Shown piece by piece: positions 1 to 10,916 of a stretch of 64,000 nt of DNA. Numbering within the stretch: position 1 is the stretch's first letter; each line of letters starts with the position of its first letter. The notes beneath the pieces were generated by a model. The model ran no database searches. It was not told the DNA's origin and saw only the letters and a program-made list of their open reading frames with translations. The DNA lies in contig BSYO01000014.1 in NCBI GenBank assembly GCA_033239525.1, forward strand, positions 12,446,021 to 12,510,020, in the 5' to 3' direction. Position numbers and translations under genes: made by a program. The DNA is from Nepenthes gracilis. Taxonomy: Eukaryota; Streptophyta; Magnoliopsida; Caryophyllales; Nepenthaceae.

Positions 1-1566
1 TACGTTTTGCCAATTTTTGTCAAGAACATACTACTATACCTAGGAGTTCAAGAGATAAAATCAAAAAATAAGACGAGGAGGCAGAAAAGATGCCAAGGAA
101 ATAAATGAGACAACCTATAAAAATAATGTCCGCAATTGGAATTGTAAATAATGTCCGCAACTTTCGATCCCATGGAGAGATCAATGTCTAATGTAATAAA
201 GTTACAATAGGAAGCTACCATTGGGCCATCAGGGTATCACTAGTCAAGTACAAAGACCAGACCCACTACAGACCTAATGAATAAATTTTGGCCCATTAAT
301 TCATACTACAATCCGAATCAGAGAATGTATCAATTCTAAAGGTTCATAATTTTGTGTTCCAAAAGATTTGACATTCTCAACATCACACTCTGGTAATGTA
401 ATTATATTGTTTAAATATTTAACTGATGTGTCAATGCCAGTAAATAGAAAAAACTACACATAAAAGATATGAAACTCATATAAAAATAACCCGCTTTGAG
501 TCTTTATGTTCCACCCAACTAAATCGGTACCATTTGGATTTTAGCATAGTTCAAAAATGCATCTTATGTGTGTGGGGATGACCACATTTGCTACTTCAGC
601 TGTTATCATGTGTGATTACATAGGACCTAGGGCCTACACATATAAATATTACTTGTCTATTGTTTAATATTATTTTAAAATAGTTAAAATACAATGGTAC
701 ATTTTCTAATAAATAATTGAGAAAGAAGAATCCGAAGATTAAATCTCCACGATAGATGCAACACCTTCAATCTGACTACACATTCATGCAAGACTACTGA
801 ATTAAACTAATATTTATTTTTTTTTTAAAAAAAATTATAGCTAATTTTGATGGTCAATTATTTCCATTCATGTAACTTTGACAGCCTTAGAAACCCTATC
901 TATTTCTTAATTTATAGTATCAACTTTAGAAAATGATTGAGATTATTGCCCCAACCCAAAATGCCAATGGGGGATCCTACTTCTTCTCATTCCCTGCTTC
1001 TATTTACTTCTTCCATTTTAGCTATTGGATTAAAATTTAATTGTTAAAATTTTAACATATTAAAAATATTATATATAATTAATTTTTAAAATTTTTTTAT
1101 TATAATATTAATATTTAGTAAATATTAAGTTAAATATTAAAAAAAAAATTTAATAAAAATTTATATTTATATATTTTTATTTAATATTTATATTATCATC
1201 ATTGAATTAAAAATAATTCAATGATGAATAATAGAGAAGTATGATTCCTTGATCCACCCAAAATGCTCCCCTACATCAAGATACAATCGAATATATCTTG
1301 AGCTGGAAACCTTTCCACTTATTATATTTGGTTATTAAAATATAGACAATATTATTTAAATATGTTGTGAAAAAGGTGGCTAAGACTTGATTGAAATCGG
1401 ACTCCTCTCTGGCCGTATTTAGATGAAAAATTATTTTTATTATGGCAGGGTGGACTGGATTAGACTATAATACTCAGATTAAAAATTATAATATTGTCTG
1501 TTCACAATCGAAAATGATAAAATTTGGACCGACCATGAATATTTTTTTAAACTTCTAACTTTTTGA
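1..1566. other. AT-rich intergenic spacer
   Basis: I see no gene here: no long reading frame on either strand and no recognisable transposon domain. Positions about 1025-1200 are almost pure A/T. A short perfect hairpin lies at 1200-1223, with 9-bp arms CATTGAATT and AATTCAATG. Composition changes sharply to GC-rich at about 1567, where the first retrotransposon LTR begins. Confidence 0.7.
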
Positions 1567-2390
1567 TGGATCCTAGAACCCAAGGCCCAGATGACAATCA
1601 CAGGCCCAAGAGGTCCACAAACCGAATCAGGCCCAATCGATTAGCCCATTTCCGAACACCTAAAGAATCAGGGCTAAACGACAAAGACGCTGGTAGTCCG
1701 AGCGGACGCTATGGCCCATTAAAGGACGAGGACCGTCAGAAAATCCAAAATAGCCAGGATGCCAGCTCAGATGACTTGCACGGCGCATACGGCCACGAAC
1801 CACCAACGACTTCGACGCGCTGCACTGTGAGGCCATGCGCATCTCGAGCGCCGATCTGCACGCATGTGACAGTGTCCTCGCCACACCCCGCGCCTGAAGG
1901 CCAGAGGGTAATGGTGGCGGATAGCTCTGACACGCCAGCGCCACGTGTCGCCTCCCTTACGGCATCACGTCCCTTATAAATACCCCACTTCAGCAACTAA
2001 GAAAGGATCCTGATTCTAAGTCTATCAATTCACACTCGGGCGAGAGTCCTCAAGGAAAAAAAACAAGGCAAAGAGAGAAGAGAAAAGAAAGAAGTTTATC
2101 TTCCTTACGTTGTAATACCCTGAGAACGTGAAAGTTTTCCAGGCATCCATTGTATCTTCTCTTTACTATAGTGAAATTTCTTGGACTACTCGTCCCACTG
2201 CCGTGGTTTTTCACCCCTCGTCCGATAAAGGGATTTTCCACGTAAACTAGCGCGTTCTCCCACTGTCCCCGTACTTTTTATTCTTTGTTCGAGTTCTGCT
2301 CATCTCGTGTTGCTCTGATCTGTCCGTCCGCCCGCTTAAAAAGCTGCTCACACTCGATCTGACGTACGGCCAGATCCACAGGACGCAACA
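1567..2390 (+). repeat. 5' LTR of element A
   Basis: The segment begins TGGATCC at the AT-to-GC composition change and ends GGACGCAACA, directly before a primer-binding site. The TG...CA termini, an internal TATA box and about 820 bp length are as expected for an LTR. The last ten bases match the end of the element B LTR, but the body is largely different, so A and B belong to related but separate families. The left edge is less certain than the right. Confidence 0.7.
1942..1982 (+). promoter_or_regulatory. LTR A core promoter: G-box and TATA box
   Basis: A CACGTG G-box core (1942-1947) lies about 30 bp upstream of TATAAATA (1975-1982). Transcripts from such an LTR would start roughly 30 bp past the TATA box, defining the U3/R border near 2010. 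The assignment rests on motif and position only. Confidence 0.55.
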
Positions 2391-2408
2391 TTGGCGCCGT
2401 CTGTGGGA
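2391..2408 (+). other. Primer-binding site, element A
   Basis: TTGGCGCCGTCTGTGGGA follows the LTR directly. The TGGCGCC start is complementary to a tRNA 3' end of the form GGCGCCA, where minus-strand DNA synthesis would be primed. I do not assign the tRNA isotype. The corresponding site in element B is a mutated copy. Confidence 0.7.
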
Positions 2409-2474
2409 AGCGACTGAAAGTCTACTTTTCACACTTTTCAGAAGTACACAGGAACACAAGCTTCAAATCTCGAA

Positions 2475-4186
2475 ATGGTGAACACAAGGGCGCAAGCAAA
2501 CACAGCTCCCAAAGAAGTGGCCTCACATGGCAGTGGCTCTAACCCTTGTGCTGGGGTTGAGGATCATCCCGACCCGGTGGTAAGGGGCTTGGCCGCAACG
2601 TAGACGGCATGTCGCAGGCCTTCGTTAACCTCTGCTCCAAAATTGACCATCTTAAGCAGGCGGCTCCCGACAGAGCCTCCCAGGCTAAGGCACCATAAGC
2701 CGGGAAGGAAGGAGGCAATCGCCACGAGAGACCTCCTAGTCGACGAGAACACCCGAGGACCCAGGTGGCCTCCAACAGCAGAGCACTACGAAGGGTCGAG
2801 GACCAACCAGGTCCCCGGGTTGGAGGCGAAAGCCCCGGGAGGCGCCATTTTGAGGCCGAACGGAACCGTCGCGACCACGACAATCAGGAGGCGGTTCCCC
2901 GAGATACTCCCCCAAGAGGAGCCCGCACGGTCCCAGAGCGCCGTGCAGTTCAGGAGCCTTACGAGTTAAGGCACTACCTGAACGAGAGAAGGACGGCTGC
3001 CCCACCTCGAGTGGAGGCCAGACCGAAAAGATGATGGAATCTGACGCTGCGTGAGAGCAGCGGAGGAGGAGCTAACGCGCTCCAATCTCTGTTTTTCACG
3101 GAGATTAGGATGAGGACGCTCCCCCCAAAGTTCAAAATGCCCAGCTTGGAGCTATATGATGGCAGTGGTGATCCCATTGACCACCTTAACCATTTCAGGG
3201 AGCACCTGAACCTCCAGGGCCTTGACGAGACAACCATGTGCCATTGTTTTCCTCTGACTCTGGAGGGGGACGCGCGGATATGGTTTTAGGGATGCCAGCG
3301 GACTCCATCCGTGATTTTGGGAACCGACGACGCCTTCCCTGTCCTAGTTCGCCTCCAAAGGCAGAGGGTAGAAAAAGCGATCTTGGCACCTCACTCGACC
3401 AAGCCAGGGGGCCGGGGAGAGCCTACGAGGATTCCCGGCGCGGTTCATAGCGGAAGCCCCGGCAGATCCCGAGTCCGACCGAGAGGTAAAGCCGAACGCC
3501 TTCCTTTCGGCCCTCGAAGGGGGTGCTTTCTTTAAGCACCTCATCCACAAAGGCCCGCAGACCTTTATAGAGGCTGAGGCCGTGGCCAGAGCTTATATCG
3601 CGGCCGAATAGGCCAACGACGTCAAAAGGCCTGAGAGGGACGAGCACCCTCAGCAGAAGGCCGCGGAGGGGAAAAGGAAAGCTAGGGACTGTCAAAGTCC
3701 CCAGACGTCAAAGAAGCAGCACAGGGCCGGGCAGAGCTCCCAGAGAGAGCCGCGACCTATACATCTCACGCCACTGAACGACTCCCGTACTAATGTCCTC
3801 ATGTAGGTCCGGGGGAAAAAGTTTCTAAAATGGCCCAAGGCACTGAAGAACCCGGACGGCGGGGACCAATCAAAATATTACGACTTCCACCGCTCCCGGG
3901 GCCACAGCACGGAGGACTGTAGGACTCTGCAGAGGGAGATTGAAGAGCTCATCAGGAGGGGTCACCTCAGCCATTTCCTTCAGAGGCCAGGACAAGCCTC
4001 AGGGTCCGAGGACGGTGGAGACGCAGAGCCCCCCAGGAACCGAGTGGCTGCGAGGGTCGTGAACATGATCTCCAGCCGACCGGCTGGGGGAGACGGGAGT
4101 GAGCCTGTAGCGTCAAGAGGCCAAGGACGGGGCTTGGGAGTGAAGACGACGTTATCTCGCTTTAGCAATAGGGATTTGACCATGTA
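2475..4186 (+). pseudogene. gag pseudogene of element A
   Basis: The likely start is ATG 2475 (MVNTRAQA), matching the start of gag in element B. The first frame closes after about 40 codons. The capsid-like core is readable at about 3110-3290 (LELYDGSGDPIDHLNHF, then CHCFPLTLEGDARIWF before a stop). Further pieces follow in other frames: the FLHHLIHKGPQTFIEAEA segment near 3535 and a zinc-knuckle-like KYYDFHRSRGHSTEDC near 3870, followed by EELIRRGH. Gag would form the virus-like particle. Several stops and frameshifts mean it cannot make an intact protein. Confidence 0.75.
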
Positions 4187-4254
4187 ACTTCTCCTCACTC
4201 CGACCCCATGGTTGGGAACCGCACTCGCTTTCGGGATGGAGCAAATGACTACCG

Positions 4255-4578
4255 TGATGAAACGAGTATTTGTTGATAATGGAAGCTCTCGCACTTTATC
4301 GTATCTTGAAACTTACTTCAAATTAGGGCTTAAGAAGAATCGAATGAAGGCACCGTAAGGGCCACTCTACGGACCGGACAATGAGCCAAAGCCCGTCCAG
4401 TATCATCCATTGGAGGTAACCCCGAGAACCTATCCGAGGACGGCGCCTAACGCCCCTCACCTTCCTCATCAGGGACCTGCCTCGGTATACAACGCAATAC
4501 TGGATGGCCGTGTTTGGCCGCGCTCAATGCAGTAACCTCCATCCCACATCTTAAGATGAAGTTTCCCACCCCGTGTGG
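4255..4578 (+). pseudogene. Truncated protease domain of element A
   Basis: The aspartic-protease active-site region reads VFVDNGSS at about 4266-4289. It is followed by a segment parallel to the protease of element B (KLGLKKNRMKA, GPDNEPKPVQ, and a final VTSIPHL plus KFPTPCG). Similarity to element B ends at about 4578, exactly where sequence of the element B LTR begins. There is an in-frame stop after MKAP. It is a broken remnant. Confidence 0.65.
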
Positions 4579-5370
4579 GCTAGCCAATAGAGGCGTGGCT
4601 GGCGCAGCGCCAACGCCACCCGCTGCCGTCTGCAGGTGGCCAACCAATCCCCGCTCAGGGAAATCAGGCGTGGGTCAACAACACTCAACAGCGTGCCAAG
4701 CACGGCAACAGGACAGCCGGCGTGACCGGCGGTCCACAACAGTGACTAGCGGCGCAATGGCCCAAGCAACGAGCGTTTTGGTGCCCAAGAGTCCAATAGG
4801 GTGAGGAGTATAAGAACCCTCACACCCCACAGAGAAAGCGACTTTTCTGGAGATCTCTCCAAGCATCTTACACTTTCTACATCCCTTTGAACCAAGGATT
4901 CAAACGGCGAACCGCACTCAGCTGCTTCCCTCTTCTCTAATTAAAAACACAAGAGTGACGAGTCGAGACTGAGCACCGTCTCATCTGCAATAGCTAACTC
5001 GCTCACCCCCCCAACATCTCCTGAAGATCACGGGAAAGTTAGCCACCCATTGCGGTGCATCAAGGAAGCCAGGCCTTCCACCACCTGCTCATTACATTCT
5101 CCACTTTACCGCACAAGCATCTCATACGCTTACACAGCATTTCTCCGCGCACCCCTTTAGCGTGCGGCATTTCCGTTTATTGCGGAAATTTGCTGACTTG
5201 AGCGTCGGAGCGGCCTCGGTGGGAGAAATCTGCCGACCCTTGACCTCTTATTTGTTATTTCTATAGTGCAGTCCAGTTCACAGGACGAGGCCGACCCTTC
5301 TTCCGGGCAGCCGCACGCTTAGGGAACTGGCTCCTAATCCGCACCTGGCAACCGTGGCCCGGACGCAACA
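4579..5370 (+). repeat. 5' LTR of element B
   Basis: It aligns along about 790 bp with 15004-15801, with scattered substitutions and small indels. Shared landmarks are GACTAGCGGCGCAATGGCCC, the TATA region, AGAGTGACGAGTCGAGAC and the terminal ACGCAACA. A TATAAG box lies at 4809-4814. Its left end falls in element A protease sequence with no clean TG start. The 3' LTR may begin further upstream (candidate TGTGCC at 14709), in which case this copy has lost its first part. Confidence 0.75.
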
Positions 5371-5390
5371 TCGGCGCCTGTCTCGTGGGA
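5371..5390 (+). other. Degenerate primer-binding site, element B
   Basis: TCGGCGCCTGTCTCGTGGGA follows the LTR. Relative to the site of element A it has one substitution and small insertions, consistent with decay. Confidence 0.6.
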
Positions 5391-5441
5391 AATCGAGAAA
5401 GCCAAGTGTCTCCTTCCCACCTTGTTCCGCAATCACAAGCG

Positions 5442-6962
5442 ATGGTGAACACCCGAGCACAAGCTAGCGCTCCCCGCGTGGAAGTCACCGCCCAAAACGG
5501 TTCCCCTGCAGGGAACTGTGCAAATGATCAACCGGAGCTCGACGTCCGCCGCCCGGTCATGGACATAGATAATCGTAAGGAGATCCTCCTCACAAGATGC
5601 GCAAACACCGGACTACCTCGGCCCGGGACCGCTCCTCCAGCAGCCCAGGCCTCCACCTCCAAGAGAGAAAGGCGTCGAGAGGCCGCTCGCAGGAGGCGAG
5701 CTAACCGACTTGACCGCGCGGCAGCCCAGGCTGCACCAAGTGAGGATGGCCAGAACGAGGCGGAAAGCCATCCCGCCGACGACGATAGGGAGGACAGCCC
5801 CGAAGGGCGCAACCCCCGTAACTCGCGTGGCAATAGGAGGCCACCCGCCGCAGGCTCCAACGGCGAACGCGCCTCCCAGGCGGAGAGTCGCCACCCTCGA
5901 CGAGCCCAGACACACCTCCAGGGCAATACGGCCCGTGACGCCTCAATGCGCGGAGAGGCTCCATGGACCCCTCGATGGAGGAGAAAGTCAAGGTGTTGTG
6001 GGACACCCGCATAAGGAGAAACCCACGCCCTCCTCCGCCTCGACCTCCGTAGATCGCCCTTCGCCATGGACTTGCGGACGCAGCCGTTCCGAGAAAGTTT
6101 AAAATGCCGGTCCCGGGAGGGATACGACGTAAGCAAGGGACCCAATGGACCACCCCTCAACCGCTTCCGCACCCACTCTCTCTACAAGGCAAGTGAGGCC
6201 CGATGTGCCGTTGCTTCCCGTCCGCCCTTAGGGGTGACGCGCGCTCCTCGGTTCCATGTCCTCCCCGAACTCCATACGCTCGTTCGACGAGCTTGCTGAT
6301 TGCTTCTTGAGCCAGTTTGCCTCCAACAGAAAGGAGGAGAGGCAACCCTGGCACCTGGTCCGCCTCCGACAAAGGCAAGATGAAAGCCTAAAACGGTTTC
6401 TGGACCGTTTCATTGCCGAGGCGCGCGGATCCTCACCTCTCCGACGAGCCGAAACTCAACACCTTCTGCCGCCACACCGGGCGGCGGGGGACTTCTTCAA
6501 ACATCTGCCGCACTGGGCCGCCTCGAGACCTTCCGGGAGGTTGAGACCATTGCCCGGGCGTACATCACGGCCGAAGAGGCCAACGAGGCGAAGCGTCCCG
6601 AACGAATGGACCGGCCCCCGAAAGTCCCTAGAGCTCCTGGAGGGAGAAAGAGGGACAGCGACAGCCGGGGCCGCTTCTGAGCGCCGAAGCGGAATGCCCC
6701 CACCTGTGGCCCAAAAGGGATTACAAGCAGACCTCACCGACCCCACCGAACGACAACCGCGCAAACATCCCGATGCATCCAGATGAAAAATTCTTCAAGT
6801 GGCCAAAAATGCCCAAGGGTCCCGCAAAATGGGACAAATGAAGTATCGCCAATACCACCGCTGTCTGGGGCACTCGACTGAGAACTGCCGCACCCTGCAG
6901 TAGGAAATTGAAGATCTGATCCGGCGCGGACACTTGAAGCGGTTCGTGAAGAGTCCGGGGTA
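5442..6962 (+). pseudogene. gag pseudogene of element B
   Basis: It starts at ATG 5442 (MVNTRAQASAP), the same N-terminus as element A. An open stretch runs to about 6014 and is rich in Arg, Ala and Glu. It then shifts frame to KFKMPVPGG (about 6097) and a gag-core piece FDELADCFLSQFASNRKEER with KRFLDRFIAEA (6274-6425). The zinc-knuckle-like HRCLGHSTENC, with a TAG shortly after, and EDLIRRGHLKRF are at 6855-6945. The segment that carries the conserved DP..H motif in element A seems deleted. Several stops and shifts make it non-functional. Confidence 0.75.
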
Positions 6963-7032
6963 GGAACCTGCTCCCTCCGACGGTGAAGCCAGCGAGCCTC
7001 CGAGAGCCCGCACGGCCGCCGTCGTAGTCCAC

Positions 7033-7530
7033 ATGATTTCTTCCGCCGACGCCGAGAGCGCCAGGCGCGAACATCCGGAGACAACTTCCAGCAACAAGCG
7101 GGCGAAGATAGGGGTTAGGAATGATGTCATTAGATTTAGTAGCGACGACATGGCTCATGTAACCTCTCCCCACACTGACCCCCTTGTTGTATCAGCCCTT
7201 GTTTCAGCTGGTGGTGATGACTACCAACTGAAACGGGTCTTCATTGATAATGGAAGTTCATAAAATTTACTGTATCTCACTACGTTCCTTAAACTCGGAC
7301 TAAAACCGAACCAAATGAAGGCTGCAAGTGGACCATGGTACGGTTTGGACAACGAGCCGGTTCCCGTGCAAGGGATAGTGCGGCTGGAAGTCACGGTGGG
7401 GACACACCCGCGCTCCATGACGCGCGAGCTGGAGTTCCTTGTCGTCGACCTTCCATCCGTCTACAACGCCATATTCGGCAGACCCTTCTTGACTGCCTTC
7501 GAGGCCGTCACATCCATCCCGCATCTATAG
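7033..7530 (+). pseudogene. Retropepsin-like protease of element B
   Basis: The active-site loop reads VFIDNGSS (Asp codon at 7246-7248), with a TAA directly after it. The frame resumes through LGLKPNQMKAASGPWYGLDN and LEVTVGTHPRSM to VVDLPSVYNAIFGRPF and VTSIPHL, then a TAG at 7528-7530. In the family this enzyme cleaves the Gag-Pol polyprotein. It corresponds closely to the truncated protease of element A, so the two are from sister families. The stop inside the active site makes it a pseudogene. Confidence 0.75.
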
Positions 7531-8436
7531 GTGAAATTTCCCACCCCCTGGGGCGTGGGAGAAGTTCTTGGAGACCAAGAAATGGGACGGACTTGCTACC
7601 TCTCCCAAACCAACCCCGTGGCACCATGCAAACCGAGTGAAGACCTTGATCTCCGCGACGAGACCTCGCTGCAGCAGGCCCAGTCTGGGGAGGAAACTGA
7701 GGCAATCCCACTCAATCCTTCCGATTCAGAGCGGTGCGTCAATATAGGAAGATCCCTTCAACCTGCAGAGCGCGACAAGTTAATTACCTTCCTCAGGGCT
7801 AACTCCGACGTGTTCGCCTGGGTCCCCGCTGACATGCCCGGGATATCGGCCGAAGTCATAGTCCACAAGCTGGGCTTTGACGCGAGCCGAAAACCCGTCC
7901 TGGGCAGTGGAGGAACCACTCGTCGAGAAGTTGGTCGCCATCGGGGAAGAAGTGAAGAGGCTCTCGGATGCGGATTCATCGTGAGAAGTCCAAGATCGAG
8001 TGGCTGTCCAACGTCAGGCCGGTGAAAAAGAGCAATGGCGTGTGGCGATGTGCATCGACTTCACGAACGTGAATAAGGCCTGCCCTAAAGATATATTTCC
8101 GCTTCCCAGATCGGCATCACTCGTGATTCCACATCCGGCACGAACTACCGAGCTTCATGGACGCATACTCTAGGTACAACCAGATCCGAGATGGACCTGT
8201 AAGACGAGGAGCACATCTCGCTCATGACAGTATCAAGGGATATATTGTTATAAAATGATGCCCTTTGGTCTCAAGAATGTCAAGAAACGTATCAGCCGCA
8301 TTGTAAACAAAATGTTCAAAGCTCAAATCGACGAACGTGGAGGTGTACGCCGACGACATGCTTCAGGAAAAGCAAAGTCGCGAGCCACCACGTCAACGAC
8401 TTAGATGAGACCTTTCAGGTCCTCCGACGGCATGGG
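7531..8436 (+). pseudogene. Reverse transcriptase, fingers/palm (element B)
   Basis: An open frame (7531-8025) gives the protease-RT linker, including FLRANSDVFAWVPADMPGIS. RT motifs follow in shifting frames: CIDFTNVNKACPKDIFPLP (about 8050-8106), KMMPFGLKN (about 8252-8278) and the catalytic box VYADDM (8343-8360), which keeps both Asp residues. The enzyme would copy the RNA template to DNA. At least three frameshifts and several stops lie between the motifs. Confidence 0.75.
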
Positions 8437-8868
8437 ATGAAGCTCAATCCTGTCAAATGCGCGTTCGGGGTGACCTCTGGAAAGTTCTTAGGCTTCATTG
8501 TATCCCAACGCGGAATAGAAGCCAATCCAGAGAAGATCAACGCCATACTCGACTTGAAACCTCCGCGAACAATAAAAGAAGTCCAGAAGCTGACGGGGCG
8601 GATAGCCGCCCTCCCGCGGTTCCTAGCCAAGTCAGCCGAGAAATATTTGCCCTTCTTCAAAGTGCTAAGGGGCACCAAATCGCACGGGTTCAAGTGGAAT
8701 GAAGAATGTGACGAAGCCTTCAGGGAACTGAAGACTTACCTCTCTAGCGCGCCGCTTTTAAGCTCGCCGTGCGAAGGAAGATCTCTATCTCTACTGCCAC
8801 AACGGGCGTCGGCCCACTCCGTACTAGTTGCGGAGCACGAAGGCAAGCAACAGCCGTGTATTACGTAA
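8437..8868 (+). pseudogene. RT thumb and RNase H start (element B)
   Basis: One of the best-preserved frames of the element (143 codons). It begins MKLNPVKCAFGV with KFLGFIVSQRGIE (thumb/connection) and continues through KLTGRIAALPRFLAKSAEK to FKWNEECDEAFRELKTYL, the usual lead-in to the RNase H domain. The catalytic part of this first RNase H is hard to follow beyond about 8800 because of frameshifts. Confidence 0.7.
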
Positions 8869-9135
8869 GCTCGTGGCCGACGGACGAGGCCCGCTATCCG
8901 CACACCGAAAAGATGGCGCCGCACTTGTCTATGCGGGCGCGGAAGTCGCGACCCTACTTCCCGGCCTCACCGGATCGCCGTCAGGCGACGGACTGCCGGC
9001 GAAGTCAATCTTACAGGCCGAGACGCAAAGCCGGCTGGTTAAGTGGGTCATTCGAGCCGAGAGAATTCGACTTAGAATTCCCGCCCCGCCAGCCGCGGAA
9101 AGGACAGCCCCGGCGGACTTTATCGTCCGAGGGCA

Positions 9136-9560
9136 ATGACGCCAAGACGGAAGAGGACAGCAATCCAGAGGTACGGAGGGCAACGATTTGCCTCGTGGAC
9201 CCCGAACGTGGACGGATCGTCTACCCAGACGGGCAGCGGAGCTGGTATCGTGCTAAGGACGCCCGAGGGCATGGAGATTGTATACTCCGTTACTCTGGCC
9301 TTCCCGGCCACGAACAACGCCAAGGAGTATGAGGCCCTCCTTGCGAGCCTACTACCGGGCGAGGGAGTGTTCCGCGCGGTCGTTGGTCGTACGTAGTGAC
9401 TCTGAACTCGTGGTCAATCAGGTGAAGGGGAACTTCGAAGCCTCGAACCCACAACTTGTGAGGTACTTGGCGAAGGTATGGGCCCTGATCTCCGAGTTCG
9501 GCCGATTTGAGATCGAGCATATCCCGAGATCGGATAACGAACGCACTGACCGATCGCCAG
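9136..9560 (+). pseudogene. Second, archaeal-type RNase H (element B)
   Basis: Frame 9136-9396 reads WTPNVDGSS (first catalytic Asp), GSGAGIVLRTPEG, and NNAKEYEALL (catalytic Glu). After a frameshift near 9390 the domain continues as SDSELVVNQVKGNFEA (next Asp) and FEIEHIPRSDNERTD (final Asp-containing segment). A second RNase H upstream of the integrase is characteristic of the Tat lineage by family knowledge. Catalytic residues survive but the frame is broken. Confidence 0.75.
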
Positions 9561-9769
9561 GCGCGGCCGCCGAATCAGAGCAAGACGCAAGGGAGCCTGG
9601 GGAAGTCCGTAACGCACCCGGCATCGACGCCGAAGACAAAGAAGTCCTTCATGTCAACACGAGGGACAATCGATGACGCTTATACGTAAGGTTCTTGATC
9701 AAGAAACCCTACCAAGACACCAACGGGGCTGCTTAATCAAGAAGACGGCAGGGTGGTACACGGTCCTAA

Positions 9770-10894
9770 ATGGGAGACTATACAAGCGAGATACTCCACC
9801 CCTCTCCCGAAGTGCCTTACTCCGAGGAAGCCGACTACGCGTTGGCGTATACACCTAGGCTGTGCGGATCGCACATTGGCGGGAAGAACCTGGTGTTCAA
9901 CGTCATGCGGCAAGGGTTCTACTGGTCCACCATGAAACGAGACGCTATGGAATTCGTCCGCAAGTGTGAAAGTTGCCAGGTCCATGGCAACATGACGCAC
10001 TGACCGCACACCGAACTGCACTATCTGCAATCCCCATGGCCGTTCGCACAATGGGGGCTCGACATACTTGGACCCCTACCAATGGCTGCCGGACAGAGGA
10101 AATTCTTGATCGTTGGCATCGACTACTTTACGAAGTGGGTGGAAGCCGTCCCTCTCGCAAAGATCACTGAACAAAACGCGACGGAGTTCCTCCGTCAGAG
10201 CATTGTTTGCCGCTTTGGGATTCCTGAGGTTGTAGTGACCGATAACGAAACCCAGTTCACCGGCAAGCGCTTTAAATGTACTGCCGCGACCTTCGCATTA
10301 AAAATGCACACGTCCCGTGGTGCACCCTCAAGCAAACGGCAGGTCGAAGTCACCAACCGCACACCGTTGCACGGGTTGAAAACCAGATTGGAAGACGCAG
10401 GGGGCTCCTGGACTAAGGAGCTACCGTCAGTGCTATGGTCGTACCAAACAACTACGAGAGAGCCAACAAGGAAGACGCCCTTCAACCTTTGCTTTGGGGC
10501 TGAGGCTGTGGTACCCGTGGAAATGGGAATGCCAAGCCTACGGATCGAATGCTTCGACCCGGCCACCAATGAACGAAGGCTTCGGGAAAGTCTGGACTTG
10601 CTCTCGGAAGTTCGAGACGTCGCACGACTTAGAACCGCGGCCTACCAACAGCGAGTCGCACGGTACCACAACAAGCGAGTAAAGGCACGCCCAATGGAAG
10701 TTGGAGATCTGGTCCTCCGGAGCGTAGAGGCGGCGGGAAAGATCGCAAATAGGAACAAACTCTCCCCCGGGTGGGAGGGGCCGTTCCTTGTCTCCATAAT
10801 CCTCCGGAGCGGAGCGTACAAGCTACGCGCCCAGAACGGCAAACTGGTCCTGTGGACCTGGAATGCCGCCAACTTGAGAAAATACTATCAGTAG
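9770..10894 (+). pseudogene. Integrase of element B
   Basis: The zinc-binding part reads GSHIGGKNLVFNV ... FVRKCESCQVHG, with a stop after NMTH near 10003. The catalytic core is open from 10082 to the end of pol: GIDYFTKWVEAVPL (first Asp), VVTDNETQFTG (second Asp) and VEVTNR (Glu). The C-terminal part ends with KLSPGWEGPFLV and NLRKYYQ before TAG at 10892-10894. This 270-codon frame is the longest intact pol piece. In the family the enzyme inserts the cDNA into the genome. The usual HPQANGQ context before the Glu is altered (SSKRQVE). Confidence 0.8.
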
Positions 10895-10907
10895 CGCAAC
10901 TCCGACT

Positions 10908-10916
10908 CAGGTAAGT
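10908..10916 (+). promoter_or_regulatory. Consensus 5' splice site just after pol stop (B)
   Basis: CAG|GTAAGT begins 13 bp after the pol stop codon, with the GT 16 bases past it. The same consensus stands at nearly the same distance after the pol stop of element C (50186-50194). The sequence shows the motif; use as a splice donor is inference. No acceptor was identified. Confidence 0.45.

Larger units (their letters stand above)
1567..4578 (+). mobile_element. Tat-lineage gypsy retrotransposon A, 5' part only
   Basis: This is the left part of an LTR retrotransposon: LTR, primer-binding site, gag and the start of the protease. It stops inside the protease at about 4578, where it is fused to the LTR of a related element (B). 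The Gag zinc-knuckle region with the RRGH spacing, and the protease DNGSS motif followed by the same downstream context as in B, place it in the Ty3/gypsy Tat group by family knowledge. No RT, integrase or own 3' LTR is present. Every reading frame is broken by stops and frameshifts. Confidence 0.75.

Noticed and set aside
5528..6172. A 214-codon minus-strand frame opposite gag of element B
   Set aside because: GC-rich composition keeps the antisense frame of gag open. It has no domain and lies exactly opposite a recognised Gag N-terminus.
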